From Nocardioides albus (GTDB taxonomy: Bacteria; Actinomycetota; Actinomycetes; Propionibacteriales; Nocardioidaceae), in contig NZ_BMQT01000014.1 in the NCBI RefSeq assembly GCF_014648255.1, positions 43,249-107,248 on the forward strand: a stretch of DNA of 64,000 nucleotides. The letters run 5' to 3'. The position numbers and the translations under genes are program-made. Positions 1 through 8,355 of this stretch are shown here, piece by piece. Every line of letters starts with the position of its first letter. Position 1 is the first letter of the stretch. Under the pieces are notes generated by a model. The model saw nothing but the letters and a program-made list of their open reading frames with translations, made no database searches and was not told the origin of the DNA.

Positions 1-1
1 C

Positions 2-580
2 CTAGTGGAGCAGGGCTCGGACCAGGCGTTCGGCGGCTTCCGGAGCGGGCTCGCTGCGCTCGAGGGAGTGGAGCACGAAGCCGCCGACGAGGGCACGCAC
101 GAACTCGATGACCGGCAGATCCGCCGGCAGCTGGCCTGCCGCGACCGCGGCCTCGATACGAGCCGAGACGGTGGCGGTGATGCCGAGCGCGTCGTTGAGG
201 CGGATGCCGATGTCGGTGCTCTCGCAAGCAGCGGCGACGAGCGAGCGGACGAGGCCGTCGTTGCCGGGCTGGGCGACGAGGTCGAGCAGATCCTGCATCC
301 ACGCGATCAGGTCGGCACGGATGTCCCCGGTGTCGGGTACGACCGGCCGGTCGGGCAACAGCAGATCCTCGATCAGCGCGTCGGCCACGACCGCGCTCTT
401 CGAGGACCACCAGCGGTAGATCGTCTGCTTGGAGACACCTGCCTCGGCGGCGATGCCCTCGATGGTGAGGTGGTCGTAGCCCTGGGTCGCGAAGAGCCGC
501 CCGGTGGCTTCGAGGACCGCGAGACGCGCCTCTTCGCTGCGTACGGCACCTCGACGGCGCACTCCTGCTGACGCTGGCAT
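2..580 (-). CDS. TetR family transcriptional regulator
   Basis: A TetR-type repressor of about 190 residues. The N-terminal helix-turn-helix is clear: an AAEAGVSKQTIYRWW segment follows an N-terminal helix typical of the family; the remaining two thirds is a helical ligand-binding and dimerisation domain with no recognisable ligand class. The frame stays open to 607 (GTG), but GTG at 607 overlaps an AGGAGG sequence, so ATG at 580 or 589 is more plausible; 580 is chosen because of an upstream AGGA and because it gives a normal family N-terminus. It is transcribed away from the MMPL exporter that starts at 718, the usual arrangement for a TetR that represses an exporter and itself. The target is inferred from this layout only. 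Confidence 0.9.
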   Translation of the reverse strand: MPASAGVRRRGAVRSEEARLAVLEATGRLFATQGYDHLTIEGIAAEAGVSKQTIYRWWSSKSAVVADALIEDLLLPDRPVVPDTGDIRADLIAWMQDLLDLVAQPGNDGLVRSLVAAACESTDIGIRLNDALGITATVSARIEAAVAAGQLPADLPVIEFVRALVGGFVLHSLERSEPAPEAAERLVRALLH

Positions 581-683
581 GAACGGCATCCTAAGAGCCC
601 GCACCACCTCCTGGCGATGGCTCGGGTGTGACTCATCACTCGCTCAGCGATCCTTGTCCAGCGGCGCACAGGTGATTAACTGG

Positions 684-697
684 ACGCACCGTTGCGT
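684..697. promoter_or_regulatory. Candidate operator between tetR and mmpL
   Basis: Inverted repeat ACGCA-ccgt-TGCGT in the 137-base gap between the TetR start and the MMPL start, flanked by TAA/TTA. It lies 20 bases upstream of the MMPL start and just before its GGAGGG ribosome binding site (704-709), a position where a bound repressor would block transcription. Inference from position and symmetry only. Confidence 0.35.
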
Positions 698-717
698 ATT
701 ATCGGAGGGATGCCGCC

Positions 718-3198
718 ATGGCGGAGCTGTTGTATCGACTGGGCAAGACGGCCGCGCGGCGCGCCTGGCTTGTGATCCTCGCCTGGGTGCTGGCTCTGTC
801 CGGCGCCGCCGGCGCGTACGTCGCCTGGTCCGGTGAGCTCACGACCACCTTCGACATCCCAGGCCTGCCCTCGTCCGAGGTCGTCGAGGAGCTCCAGGAG
901 GGGCTGCCCGACCTGGCCGGCGGCTCCGGCACCATCGCCTTCCAGACCGAGGACGGCACCCCGCTCAGTGCCGCCCAGAAGCAGGAGATCCAGGCGCTCA
1001 TCACCAGCGCCGAGGACCTCCCCGACGTCGCCGCGGTCACCGACCCGTTCCAGACGGAGGCCCAGCGCGAGGCGCAGGCCGAGAAAGTCACCGAGGGCCA
1101 GGCCAGGCTCGAGGCCGGCCGGACCCAGCTCGACAGCGCCCAGGCCAAGCTCGACAAGGCACAGGCCGACCTCGACAAGGCCCGCGCCCGGCTCGAGACC
1201 GCCGGGATGCCGACCACCCAGGTCGATGCCCAGCAGGCCGCCCTCGACAAGCAGCAGTCGAAGCTCGACGACAGCGCCGCCGACCTCGAGGTCAAGAGCG
1301 CCGAGGCCGAGAACGGTGCCGAGCTGCTCGAGCTCTCCGAGGACATCCGGATGGTCTCCGCGGACGGGTCAGCCGCCCTCGTCAACGTCGCCTACTCGGT
1401 GGGCCGTCTCGACATGTCCGAGGAGACCAAGAAGGCAACGGTCGACCACTTCACCGACACCCCGATCGACGGAGTCGAGGTCGGCGTCTCCGCCGACATC
1501 TCTCAGGAGGTGCCCAACCCGATGGGTCCGGGCGAGATCGTCGGTGTCGGCGTCGCCGCGATCGTCCTCCTGGTCATGCTCGGCACCATCATCGGCGCCG
1601 GCGTCCCGCTGGTCACCGCGCTGACCGGCGTCGGCATCGGCGCGCTCGGAGCGCTCTCCCTCTCCGGTGTCGTGCAGATGGCCTCGATGACCCCGATCCT
1701 CGGCCTGATGCTCGGCCTCGCCGTCGGCATCGACTACTCGCTCTTCATCCTCAACCGGCACCGCAAGCAGCTGCTCCACGGCTCCGACGTGAAGGAGTCG
1801 ATCGCGCTCGCCAACGGCACCGCCGGCACCGCGGTCGTCTTCGCCGGCTCCACCGTGATCGTCGCGCTGGTCGCGCTCAACATGACCGGGATCCCGTTCC
1901 TCGGCCTGATGGGCTCGGTCGGCGCGGCCTGCGTCGCGATCGCCGTCCTGGTCGCGATCACCCTGACCCCGGCCATCCTCAGCCTCGCCGGCGGCCGCAT
2001 CGTCTCCAAGCGCGCCCGCAAGAAGGTCTCCAAGCAGGACGCTGCCGAGGCCCACGCGAAGCCGATGCCCACCTGGCGTGCGCTGGTCACCGTCGTCGCC
2101 TCGGTGGTCGCCCTGCTCGCCCTCGCGGTCCCGGCGCTCGACATGCGCCTGGGCCTGCCCGACGGCGGCTCTGAGCCGGAGGGCTCCCTGGCCAGGACCG
2201 CCTACACGATCACCGAGGACAGCTTCGGCGCCGGCGCCAACGGCCCGCTGCTGGTCGCCGCCGAGCTGCCCGACGGCCTCAACGAGCCCGGCATCCAGCG
2301 GGCCCAGCTGACGGTCGCCAAGGCGCTGGCAGACCTCGACGACGTACGCGCCGTGGCTCCGGCCGCGGTCTCCGAGGACGGTCGCACGGCGGCCTTCCAG
2401 GTCGTCCCCGAAGAAGGTCCCAACAGCGTCTCGACCAACGAGCTGGTCAACTCGATCCGGGACATGCCGGCGGTCAACGGCGACATCACCCTCGGCGTCG
2501 CCGGTGCCACCGCGGTCGCGATCGACGTGTCCCAGGGACTCAACGACGTACTCCTCCCCTACCTCGGCGTCGTCGTCGGACTCTCTCTGTTGATCCTGAT
2601 CCTCGTCTTCCGCTCGATCCTGGTCCCGCTCATCGCGACCGGTGGCTTCGTGCTCTCGCTGCTGGCGACGTACGGCGTGGTGGTCGCGGTCTTCCAGAAG
2701 GGCATCGGCGCGGAGTGGATCGGCCTGGACAGCACCGGCCCGATCCTGAGCTTCCTGCCGATCCTGCTGGTCGGGATCCTCTTCGGCCTGGCGATGGACT
2801 ACCAGCTGTTCCTGGCCTCCGGCATGCGAGAGGCGTATGTCCATGGCGCCCCGGCTCGCCTGGCCGTCGCTCAGGGCTTCCGGGCCGGCCGCTCGGTCGT
2901 GATCGCGGCCGGCCTGATCATGGTCTCCGTCTTCGGCGGGTTCATCTTCGCCGAGTCGGTGATGATCCGCTCGATGGGCTTCGGGCTCGCGCTCGGGGTG
3001 CTGCTGGATGCGTTCATCGTCCGCATGCTGCTGATGCCGGCGCTGATGCACCTGCTCGGCAACTCCGCGTGGTGGCTGCCGAAGTGGCTCGACCGCATCC
3101 TGCCGAACGTGGACGTCGAGGGCGCCGGGCTCGAGCGCGCCCACGGAGCCGCTGCCGTCAACGAGGCCACCGTCAAGCGCGAGACGGTCGGCGTCTGA
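718..3198 (+). CDS. MMPL/RND family transporter with periplasmic coiled coil
   Basis: An 826-residue MMPL-type RND exporter of the cytoplasmic membrane, probably driven by the proton gradient. One N-terminal helix (about residues 15-38) is followed by a large external loop, a first bundle of helices (about 275-425), a second helix (about 450-470) and external domain, and a second bundle (about 610-790), the usual 2 x 6 layout. Intramembrane GIDYSLF and AMDYQLF segments match the aspartate/tyrosine motifs of the family. The first external loop carries an insertion of about 90 residues with regular LDxAQAKLDKA heptads (about 118-215), a predicted coiled coil. GGAGGG at 704-709 supports ATG 718. 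The substrate (lipid, drug or peptide) is not visible. The divergent TetR is the likely regulator. Confidence 0.92.
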   Translation: MAELLYRLGKTAARRAWLVILAWVLALSGAAGAYVAWSGELTTTFDIPGLPSSEVVEELQEGLPDLAGGSGTIAFQTEDGTPLSAAQKQEIQALITSAEDLPDVAAVTDPFQTEAQREAQAEKVTEGQARLEAGRTQLDSAQAKLDKAQADLDKARARLETAGMPTTQVDAQQAALDKQQSKLDDSAADLEVKSAEAENGAELLELSEDIRMVSADGSAALVNVAYSVGRLDMSEETKKATVDHFTDTPIDGVEVGVSADISQEVPNPMGPGEIVGVGVAAIVLLVMLGTIIGAGVPLVTALTGVGIGALGALSLSGVVQMASMTPILGLMLGLAVGIDYSLFILNRHRKQLLHGSDVKESIALANGTAGTAVVFAGSTVIVALVALNMTGIPFLGLMGSVGAACVAIAVLVAITLTPAILSLAGGRIVSKRARKKVSKQDAAEAHAKPMPTWRALVTVVASVVALLALAVPALDMRLGLPDGGSEPEGSLARTAYTITEDSFGAGANGPLLVAAELPDGLNEPGIQRAQLTVAKALADLDDVRAVAPAAVSEDGRTAAFQVVPEEGPNSVSTNELVNSIRDMPAVNGDITLGVAGATAVAIDVSQGLNDVLLPYLGVVVGLSLLILILVFRSILVPLIATGGFVLSLLATYGVVVAVFQKGIGAEWIGLDSTGPILSFLPILLVGILFGLAMDYQLFLASGMREAYVHGAPARLAVAQGFRAGRSVVIAAGLIMVSVFGGFIFAESVMIRSMGFGLALGVLLDAFIVRMLLMPALMHLLGNSAWWLPKWLDRILPNVDVEGAGLERAHGAAAVNEATVKRETVGV

Positions 3199-3202
3199 GG
3201 AG

Positions 3203-3248
3203 GTTGTGAAGCCGAGAGTGACCTATGGGCCACTCTCGACTTCACAAC
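3203..3248. terminator. Long hairpin between mmpL and recQ
   Basis: Inverted repeat of 18 bp (3203-3220 with 3231-3248), one mismatch and a 10-base loop, placed 5 bases after the MMPL stop and before the preferred recQ start at 3285. No T-tract follows, as is usual for actinobacterial intrinsic terminators. It may end the mmpL transcript or attenuate read-through into recQ. Confidence 0.55.
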
Positions 3249-3284
3249 TCGGGACCGTCGGTGGCGGCCGGTAAGGTCGCTCGC

Positions 3285-5102
3285 GTGACTGCGCTGACCC
3301 CCGAACTGGATACGCTGCGCCGCGTCTTCGGCTACGACGAGTTCCGCGGCGACCAAGCCGAGATCATCGGGCACGTGGCCACCGGCGGGGACGCCCTCGT
3401 CCTGATGCCGACCGGCGGCGGTAAATCGCTCTGCTACCAGATCCCGTCCCTGGTGAGGGCCGGGACCGGGGTGGTCATCTCCCCGCTGATCGCGCTGATG
3501 CAGGACCAGGTCGACGCGCTCTCCGCGCTCGGCGTGCGCGCCGGGTTCCTCAACTCCACCCAGATGCCTCACGAGCGGCAGCAGGTGGAGAAGGCGCTGC
3601 TCGCCGGTGAGCTCGACATGCTCTATCTGGCCCCGGAGCGGCTGCGGGTGCCTGAGACCGGCCGGCTGCTCGACCAGGCCAAGATCTCGCTGTTCGCGAT
3701 CGACGAGGCCCACTGTGTCTCCCAGTGGGGTCACGACTTCCGGCCCGACTACCTGCAGCTCTCCCACCTGCACGAGCGCTGGCCGGAGGTGCCGCGGATC
3801 GCGCTGACCGCGACCGCCACTGGAGAGACCCGCCGTGAGATCGCCCAGCGGCTCAACCTCGAGGACGCCCGCCACTTCGTGGCCTCTTTCGACCGGCCCA
3901 ACATCCAATACCGGATCGCCCCGAAGGACAAGCCGGCCAAGCAGCTCCTCGACCTGATCCGGACCGAGCACCCAGGCGAGGCCGGGATCGTCTACTGCCT
4001 CTCCCGCAACTCGGTCGAGCGCACCGCCGCGACCCTGGTCGGCGCCGGCATCCCTGCGCTCCCCTATCACGCGGGGCTCGACGCCCGGACTCGCGCGCAG
4101 AACCAGTCCCGCTTCCTGCGCGAGGACGGCATCGTCATGGTCGCCACCATCGCGTTCGGGATGGGGATCGACAAGCCGGACGTACGCTTCGTGGCCCACC
4201 TCGACCTGCCCAAGTCGGTCGAGGGCTACTACCAGGAGACCGGCCGGGCCGGGCGTGACGGGCAGCCGTCGACCGCGTGGCTGGCCTACGGCCTGGCCGA
4301 TGTCGTCCAGCAGCGGCAGATGATCGAGACCTCCGAGGGCGACCGGGCCCACAAGCACCGCCTGGGCCAGAACCTCAACGCGATGCTGGCGCTGTGCGAG
4401 ACCGTCGACTGCCGGCGCGTGCAGCTGCTCCGCTACTTCGGCCAGTCCGCGGAGCCGTGCGGCAACTGCGACACCTGCCTGACGCCGCCGGAGTCCTGGG
4501 ACGGCACCGTCCCGGCCCAGAAGGTCCTCTCCACCGTCATCCGGCTCGACCGCGAGCGCAACGGCCAGCGGTTCGGGGCCGGCCAGATCGTCGACATCCT
4601 GCGGGGCAAGGAGACCGAGAAGGTCCGCCAGTTCCGCCACGACGAGCTCTCGGTCTTCGGCATCGGCACCGACATCGCCGAGAGCGACTGGCACTCGGTC
4701 ATCCGGCAGCTGCTTGCTCGGGAGATGCTCGCGGTCGACACCCGCTACGGGGTCTTCTCGGTGGCCGAGGCCGCCGGTCCGGTGCTTCGCTCGGAGCAGC
4801 AGCTGATGCTCCGCAAGGAGCCGCCGCGGCAGGCCCGCCGCAGCGGTTCCGGCGAGCGGAAGCCCAAGGTGGCCGCCGCCGACCTCTCCCCGGAGGCCGC
4901 CGAGGTCTTCGAGCGTCTGCGCGCGTGGCGCGGCGAGGTCGCCAAGGAGCAGGGCGTGCCGGCGTACGTCGTCTTCCACGACGCCACCCTCCGCGAGATC
5001 GCCACCCGGCTTCCGGCCAGTCGCGACGAGCTCGGCACGATCAGCGGGATCGGCGAGGCGAAGCTGGAGAAGTACGCCGACGGGGTGCTCGCGGCTCTCT
5101 AG
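3285..5102 (+). CDS. recQ: ATP-dependent DNA helicase RecQ
   Basis: RecQ-type 3'-5' DNA helicase of 605 residues acting in recombination repair. Seen in order: Walker A PTGGGKSLCYQ, the DEAH-box with RecQ signature FAIDEAHCVSQWGHDF, the helicase C domain ending in ETGRAGRDG, a zinc-binding subdomain with cysteines in CRRVQLLRYFG...CGNCDTC, a winged-helix RQC segment, and a C-terminal HRDC domain ending in SGIGEAKLEKYADGVLAAL. The frame is open from ATG 3225, but that codon sits in the loop of the upstream hairpin; GTG 3285 gives the normal family N-terminus (VTALTPELDTLRRVFG) and is preferred. The gene stands alone, with no recombination partner beside it. Confidence 0.95.
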   Translation: MTALTPELDTLRRVFGYDEFRGDQAEIIGHVATGGDALVLMPTGGGKSLCYQIPSLVRAGTGVVISPLIALMQDQVDALSALGVRAGFLNSTQMPHERQQVEKALLAGELDMLYLAPERLRVPETGRLLDQAKISLFAIDEAHCVSQWGHDFRPDYLQLSHLHERWPEVPRIALTATATGETRREIAQRLNLEDARHFVASFDRPNIQYRIAPKDKPAKQLLDLIRTEHPGEAGIVYCLSRNSVERTAATLVGAGIPALPYHAGLDARTRAQNQSRFLREDGIVMVATIAFGMGIDKPDVRFVAHLDLPKSVEGYYQETGRAGRDGQPSTAWLAYGLADVVQQRQMIETSEGDRAHKHRLGQNLNAMLALCETVDCRRVQLLRYFGQSAEPCGNCDTCLTPPESWDGTVPAQKVLSTVIRLDRERNGQRFGAGQIVDILRGKETEKVRQFRHDELSVFGIGTDIAESDWHSVIRQLLAREMLAVDTRYGVFSVAEAAGPVLRSEQQLMLRKEPPRQARRSGSGERKPKVAAADLSPEAAEVFERLRAWRGEVAKEQGVPAYVVFHDATLREIATRLPASRDELGTISGIGEAKLEKYADGVLAAL

Positions 5103-5178
5103 TGGTGTGTCCTGGAAGTTCCTGGATGCTTGGCGTCGTCAGGGTGCGTGCATCGCAAGGCCGGCGCCGAGGCTTACC

Positions 5179-5373
5179 TCAGGGAGCGCTGCTGAGCGCC
5201 TCGCGCAGCAGACGCACGGCCTTGGGCCCGACACCGTGGAGGGGCAACAGCGAGTCCAGGTCCTCCGGCAAGTCTGACAGCGTGCGGTAGCCCGCAGCGA
5301 GCAGCGCCCCGGTCGCGGGCCGTCCGATCTTCACGCCGTCGAAGACCGGCCCGGCGTCCTTCGTCGTCGACAT
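5179..5373 (-). CDS. Small helix-hairpin-helix protein
   Basis: A 64-residue protein. The first half contains GRPATGALLAAGYRTLSDL and the second LLPLHGVGPKAVRLLREAL, which together form the helix-hairpin-helix fold found in DNA-binding proteins and resembling the RNA polymerase alpha C-terminal domain. GVGPKA is the classic non-specific DNA-backbone contact loop. Such small proteins are common in actinobacteria; no specific function is known to me. It is convergent with recQ and divergent from the DinB-like gene. ATG 5373 is the only sensible start. Confidence 0.75.
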   Translation of the reverse strand: MSTTKDAGPVFDGVKIGRPATGALLAAGYRTLSDLPEDLDSLLPLHGVGPKAVRLLREALSSAP

Positions 5374-5426
5374 GACTGACAGGCTACGCCGACCTGTCAG
5401 GCAAAGGGTCCGGCTAGCCTTCGGGC

Positions 5427-5903
5427 ATGACGATCGGACAGGCGGGCGAGCGCGACCTTCTCGAGGAGATGGTCGACATCCAGCGGGACCAGATCAGCGG
5501 CATCCTCGAGGGTCTCGACGACGACGAGGCGCGGCGCAAGCTGGTCCCGTCGCTGACCACTCCGATGGGCCTGGTGAAGCACGCGACCTTCGTGGAGAAG
5601 GTGTGGTTCCACTCCCGGGTCGCGAACGTGTCACGCAAGGAGCTCGGCCTTCCCGACACGGTCGACGAGAGCTTTGTGCTCGACGCCGAAGACACCGTCG
5701 AGTCCGTCCGGGCGGCGCATCTCGACGCCTGCACGCGCTCTCGGGAGATCGCTGCTGCCCATGAGCTGGACGAGGAGTACCCCTGGCACGGGAAGTCGGT
5801 GACGCTGCGGTTCGTCTACGTGCACATGATCCAGGAGCTGGCCCGCCACGCCGGGCACGGCGACATCCTCGTCGAGCAGATCCAGGCGGCCCGAACGGCC
5901 TAG
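5427..5903 (+). CDS. DinB-fold protein (DUF664 type)
   Basis: A 158-residue four-helix-bundle protein of the DinB superfamily. Histidines in LVKHATFVEK and in LARHAGHGDIL match the metal-binding positions of the family; the C-terminal motif ending HGDILVEQI is characteristic of DUF664-type members. Several superfamily members are metal-dependent thiol S-transferases using bacillithiol or mycothiol; mycothiol use here is an inference from the actinobacterial host. Its stop at 5903 overlaps by a few bases the stop of the convergent oxidase gene. Role probably in detoxification or stress, but no substrate can be read. Confidence 0.82.
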   Translation: MTIGQAGERDLLEEMVDIQRDQISGILEGLDDDEARRKLVPSLTTPMGLVKHATFVEKVWFHSRVANVSRKELGLPDTVDESFVLDAEDTVESVRAAHLDACTRSREIAAAHELDEEYPWHGKSVTLRFVYVHMIQELARHAGHGDILVEQIQAARTA

Positions 5904-7222
5904 CCGAGCACCGTCCGCGTGGTGGACTCGTTGACCGGTCGCTTGCGAGAGAAAGCGCCGAGATCGATCTTCAGGCCGGTGTGCTCGCCGGTGTAGACCA
6001 CCGGGTCGGCGTCGTGGTCGTGGCCCTCCTCGACGGCCGAGACGATGGCGGCGAGGAAACGGCCGGCGATCGGGGCGTTCTTGAACTGGTTGCCGCTGGT
6101 GCCCATCGCGACGTAGAAGCCGTCGGCGTCGGTGCGGTCGTAGATCGGGGTCCAGTCGTCGGCCACGTCGTAGACGCCGACGACGCCAGCGGGTTGGTTC
6201 GGCACCCGGAGCTCGGGCAGGCGGCGGGCTGCGCGGGTGACCTGGGCGTCGTAGCGCTCCCGGGTGACGTGCGCGTTGACGTCGTCGGGCGAGTCCAGCC
6301 ACTCGAACGGATCGCACTCGGGCTCGGTGCCGCCGACCACCCAGGCTCCGGCCGGACCGGGACGCATGTAGGTCCCGAGGTCGATGTCGAAGACGGCCGG
6401 CCCGGGCGCCTCGTCGGTGCCGTAGCCCGCGGGCTGGCTGACCTGGTGCACCTCCTGGCGCAGCGGCCGCACCCCGATGGCGAACTCCTCCCCCACCCCG
6501 GCGAGACGGTTGAACCCGCCCGACCACGGTCCGGCAGCATTGACGACGACCGGCGCCTCGGCGCGGCGGCCGTCGGCGAGGCCCAGCCTCCAGACGTCGC
6601 CGACCCGGTCGGCTGCGACCACCTCGGCGCGGTAGACCGTGCGCGCGCCCCGACGCCGAGCGGCCTCGACGAGATTGTCGGCGGCCAGACGCGGGTCGTC
6701 CACGTAGCCCGCGTCCGGTGTGTAGATCGCACCGAGCGAAGCCGTGGCGTCCGCCCAGAACGCGTCGTCCGTGATCGACTTGTTGGGCCAGTAGGCACCC
6801 ACGTCGACATGGGGGAACCTCGCCGCGATCTCTTCCGGCCCGAGGCGGGTGAACGGAACCCCCACTGCGTCGAGCCGCTCCATGCTCGGCTCGACCGGCA
6901 CGATGGGGACGTCCAGGTGCAGCCCACCGGTGCGATGGAACCGCGCCAGCGGCACCTCGGCCGGCTCGAGACCGAGATGCTCGGCCCACTGTTCCCACAT
7001 GAACTTCGCCTCCCACGACGTCGCGATCGTGTCGTAGGTGGAGCAGAGGAAGCGGATCACCGCGCTGGATGCACTGGTCGAGCCGAATCCGGCGCCTGCG
7101 CCCTTGTCCAGGACGAGCACGTCGCGGCCACCGCGGACCAGCTCGTACGCGACAGCGGAGCCGATCACGCCAGAGCCGACGACGATGGCATCGGCACCGA
7201 TCGTCTGAGCGCTTTCGGTCAC
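5900..7222 (-). CDS. FAD-dependent amine oxidase, sarcosine-oxidase-like (DAO family)
   Basis: A 440-residue flavoprotein of the D-amino-acid-oxidase/sarcosine oxidase fold. The N-terminus has the FAD dinucleotide motif VVGSGVIGSAVAYEL and an acidic strand end (VLVLDKG), followed by the GSTSASS flavin loop; a second FAD-contact segment near the end reads FYVAMGTSGNQFKN. GTG 7222 is chosen because it has a GAGGAG site upstream and lies 10 bases after the reductase stop; an upstream-extended frame would have no such support. It is the last gene of the quaternary-amine operon and would oxidise the secondary N-methyl amine left after the earlier demethylations (for example sarcosine to glycine plus formaldehyde and H2O2). 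N-methylproline or dimethylglycine are alternatives. Confidence 0.85.
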   Translation of the reverse strand: MTESAQTIGADAIVVGSGVIGSAVAYELVRGGRDVLVLDKGAGAGFGSTSASSAVIRFLCSTYDTIATSWEAKFMWEQWAEHLGLEPAEVPLARFHRTGGLHLDVPIVPVEPSMERLDAVGVPFTRLGPEEIAARFPHVDVGAYWPNKSITDDAFWADATASLGAIYTPDAGYVDDPRLAADNLVEAARRRGARTVYRAEVVAADRVGDVWRLGLADGRRAEAPVVVNAAGPWSGGFNRLAGVGEEFAIGVRPLRQEVHQVSQPAGYGTDEAPGPAVFDIDLGTYMRPGPAGAWVVGGTEPECDPFEWLDSPDDVNAHVTRERYDAQVTRAARRLPELRVPNQPAGVVGVYDVADDWTPIYDRTDADGFYVAMGTSGNQFKNAPIAGRFLAAIVSAVEEGHDHDADPVVYTGEHTGLKIDLGAFSRKRPVNESTTRTVLG

Positions 7223-7232
7223 GTACGTCTCC

Positions 7233-8351
7233 TCAGATGTCGATGACAAGGTCTCCAAGCGGCTTGGAACAGCATGGCAGGAACTTCCCGGCGGCCACCT
7301 CACGCGGGCGGATCCCGCCGGCGTGGTTCATGTCGACCTCACCGGAGACGAGGGTCGACTTGCAGGTGCCGCACATCCCCTGAGCACACGATGACGGCAG
7401 CCGCACCCCGGCCGCCTTCACCGCGTCCAGGACGGTCGCGTCGGGAGCGCACTCGAGGTCGCGGCCGCTGCGCTGCAGCCGGATCCGGTACGCAGCCCCG
7501 TCCGCCCGCTCCGCGGCCGGCGCACCGCCCGCAGGCGGGTCGGTGAGCACGAAGCTCTCCTCGTGCCACCGCCCGGGCTCGCCGCCCAGCGCCTCGAAAG
7601 CCGCCCGCGCGGCGCCCATGTAACCCGCCGGACCGCAGCAGAAGACCTCGCGTTGGCACAGGTCAGGCACCAGCTCGGCGAGCTGGGCAGGGCTCATCAG
7701 CCCGGCCGGCCCGTGCCAGGAGGCGTCCGGTTGGTCGACGACCCACGCGACGCGCACCCCTCCGTGAGCAGCTGCCAGCGCCTCGAGCTCGGCACGCTCG
7801 ATGAGGTCGGCCGGCGTACGCGCGTGGTGGACGACCACGACGTCGGCGGGCTCCGCGAGGTCGGCCAGGGTCCGCAGCGTCGAGAGGGTCGGCGTGATGC
7901 CGCTGCCGCCGGAGAGCAGCAGGTAGGACGAGGACGGGTGCTCGCGCACCGAGAACCCACCCATCGGACCGCTCGCCCACAGCCGGTCACCGACCGCCAA
8001 CCGGTCGTGGAGCCAGCCGGACATCGGCCCGTCGGGGACACCCTTGACCGTGATGGTGAGCAGGTGCGGCCGCGTCGGCGGCGAGGAGATCGTGTAGCAC
8101 CGCTCGACCTGCTCGCCCTCGATCGAGGCCCGCAGCGTCAGATACTGGCCGGGCGCGAACGCGAACGCGCCACCCGAGACCGGCTCCAGGGTCACCTCGA
8201 CCACGTCGTGGGTCACCCGTCGCACCCGACGGCACCGCAGCTCGCCCTCGAACGGCCTCTCCTCGGGCAGGATCCCGGCTCCCAGCGGGGACGGGACCGC
8301 GTAGAGCGCCGGCGGCAGCGGCGCCACCTCCACAGGCCATGGCTCGGTCAT
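7233..8351 (-). CDS. Ferredoxin reductase of Rieske oxygenase (GbcB-like)
   Basis: A 372-residue electron-transfer protein with three domains in order: an FAD-binding beta barrel with RCYTISSPPT (about 115-125), an NAD(P)H-binding domain with LLLSGGSGITPTLS, and a C-terminal plant-type [2Fe-2S] ferredoxin with cysteines spaced C-x4-C-x2-C-x29-C. This order is that of GbcB and CntB, the reductases that feed Rieske oxygenases acting on quaternary amines. It starts 4 bases after the oxygenase stop, so translational coupling is likely. It would carry electrons from NAD(P)H via FAD and [2Fe-2S] to the oxygenase encoded just upstream. Confidence 0.92.
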   Translation of the reverse strand: MTEPWPVEVAPLPPALYAVPSPLGAGILPEERPFEGELRCRRVRRVTHDVVEVTLEPVSGGAFAFAPGQYLTLRASIEGEQVERCYTISSPPTRPHLLTITVKGVPDGPMSGWLHDRLAVGDRLWASGPMGGFSVREHPSSSYLLLSGGSGITPTLSTLRTLADLAEPADVVVVHHARTPADLIERAELEALAAAHGGVRVAWVVDQPDASWHGPAGLMSPAQLAELVPDLCQREVFCCGPAGYMGAARAAFEALGGEPGRWHEESFVLTDPPAGGAPAAERADGAAYRIRLQRSGRDLECAPDATVLDAVKAAGVRLPSSCAQGMCGTCKSTLVSGEVDMNHAGGIRPREVAAGKFLPCCSKPLGDLVIDI

Positions 8352-8355
8352 CTGG

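Noticed and set aside
1369..3144. 591-codon minus frame over the MMPL gene
   Set aside because: D/R/E/G-rich antisense translation with no family character; the MMPL reading is well supported.
2871..4979. 702-codon minus frame across mmpL and recQ
   Set aside because: Crosses two real genes, so it is a shadow.
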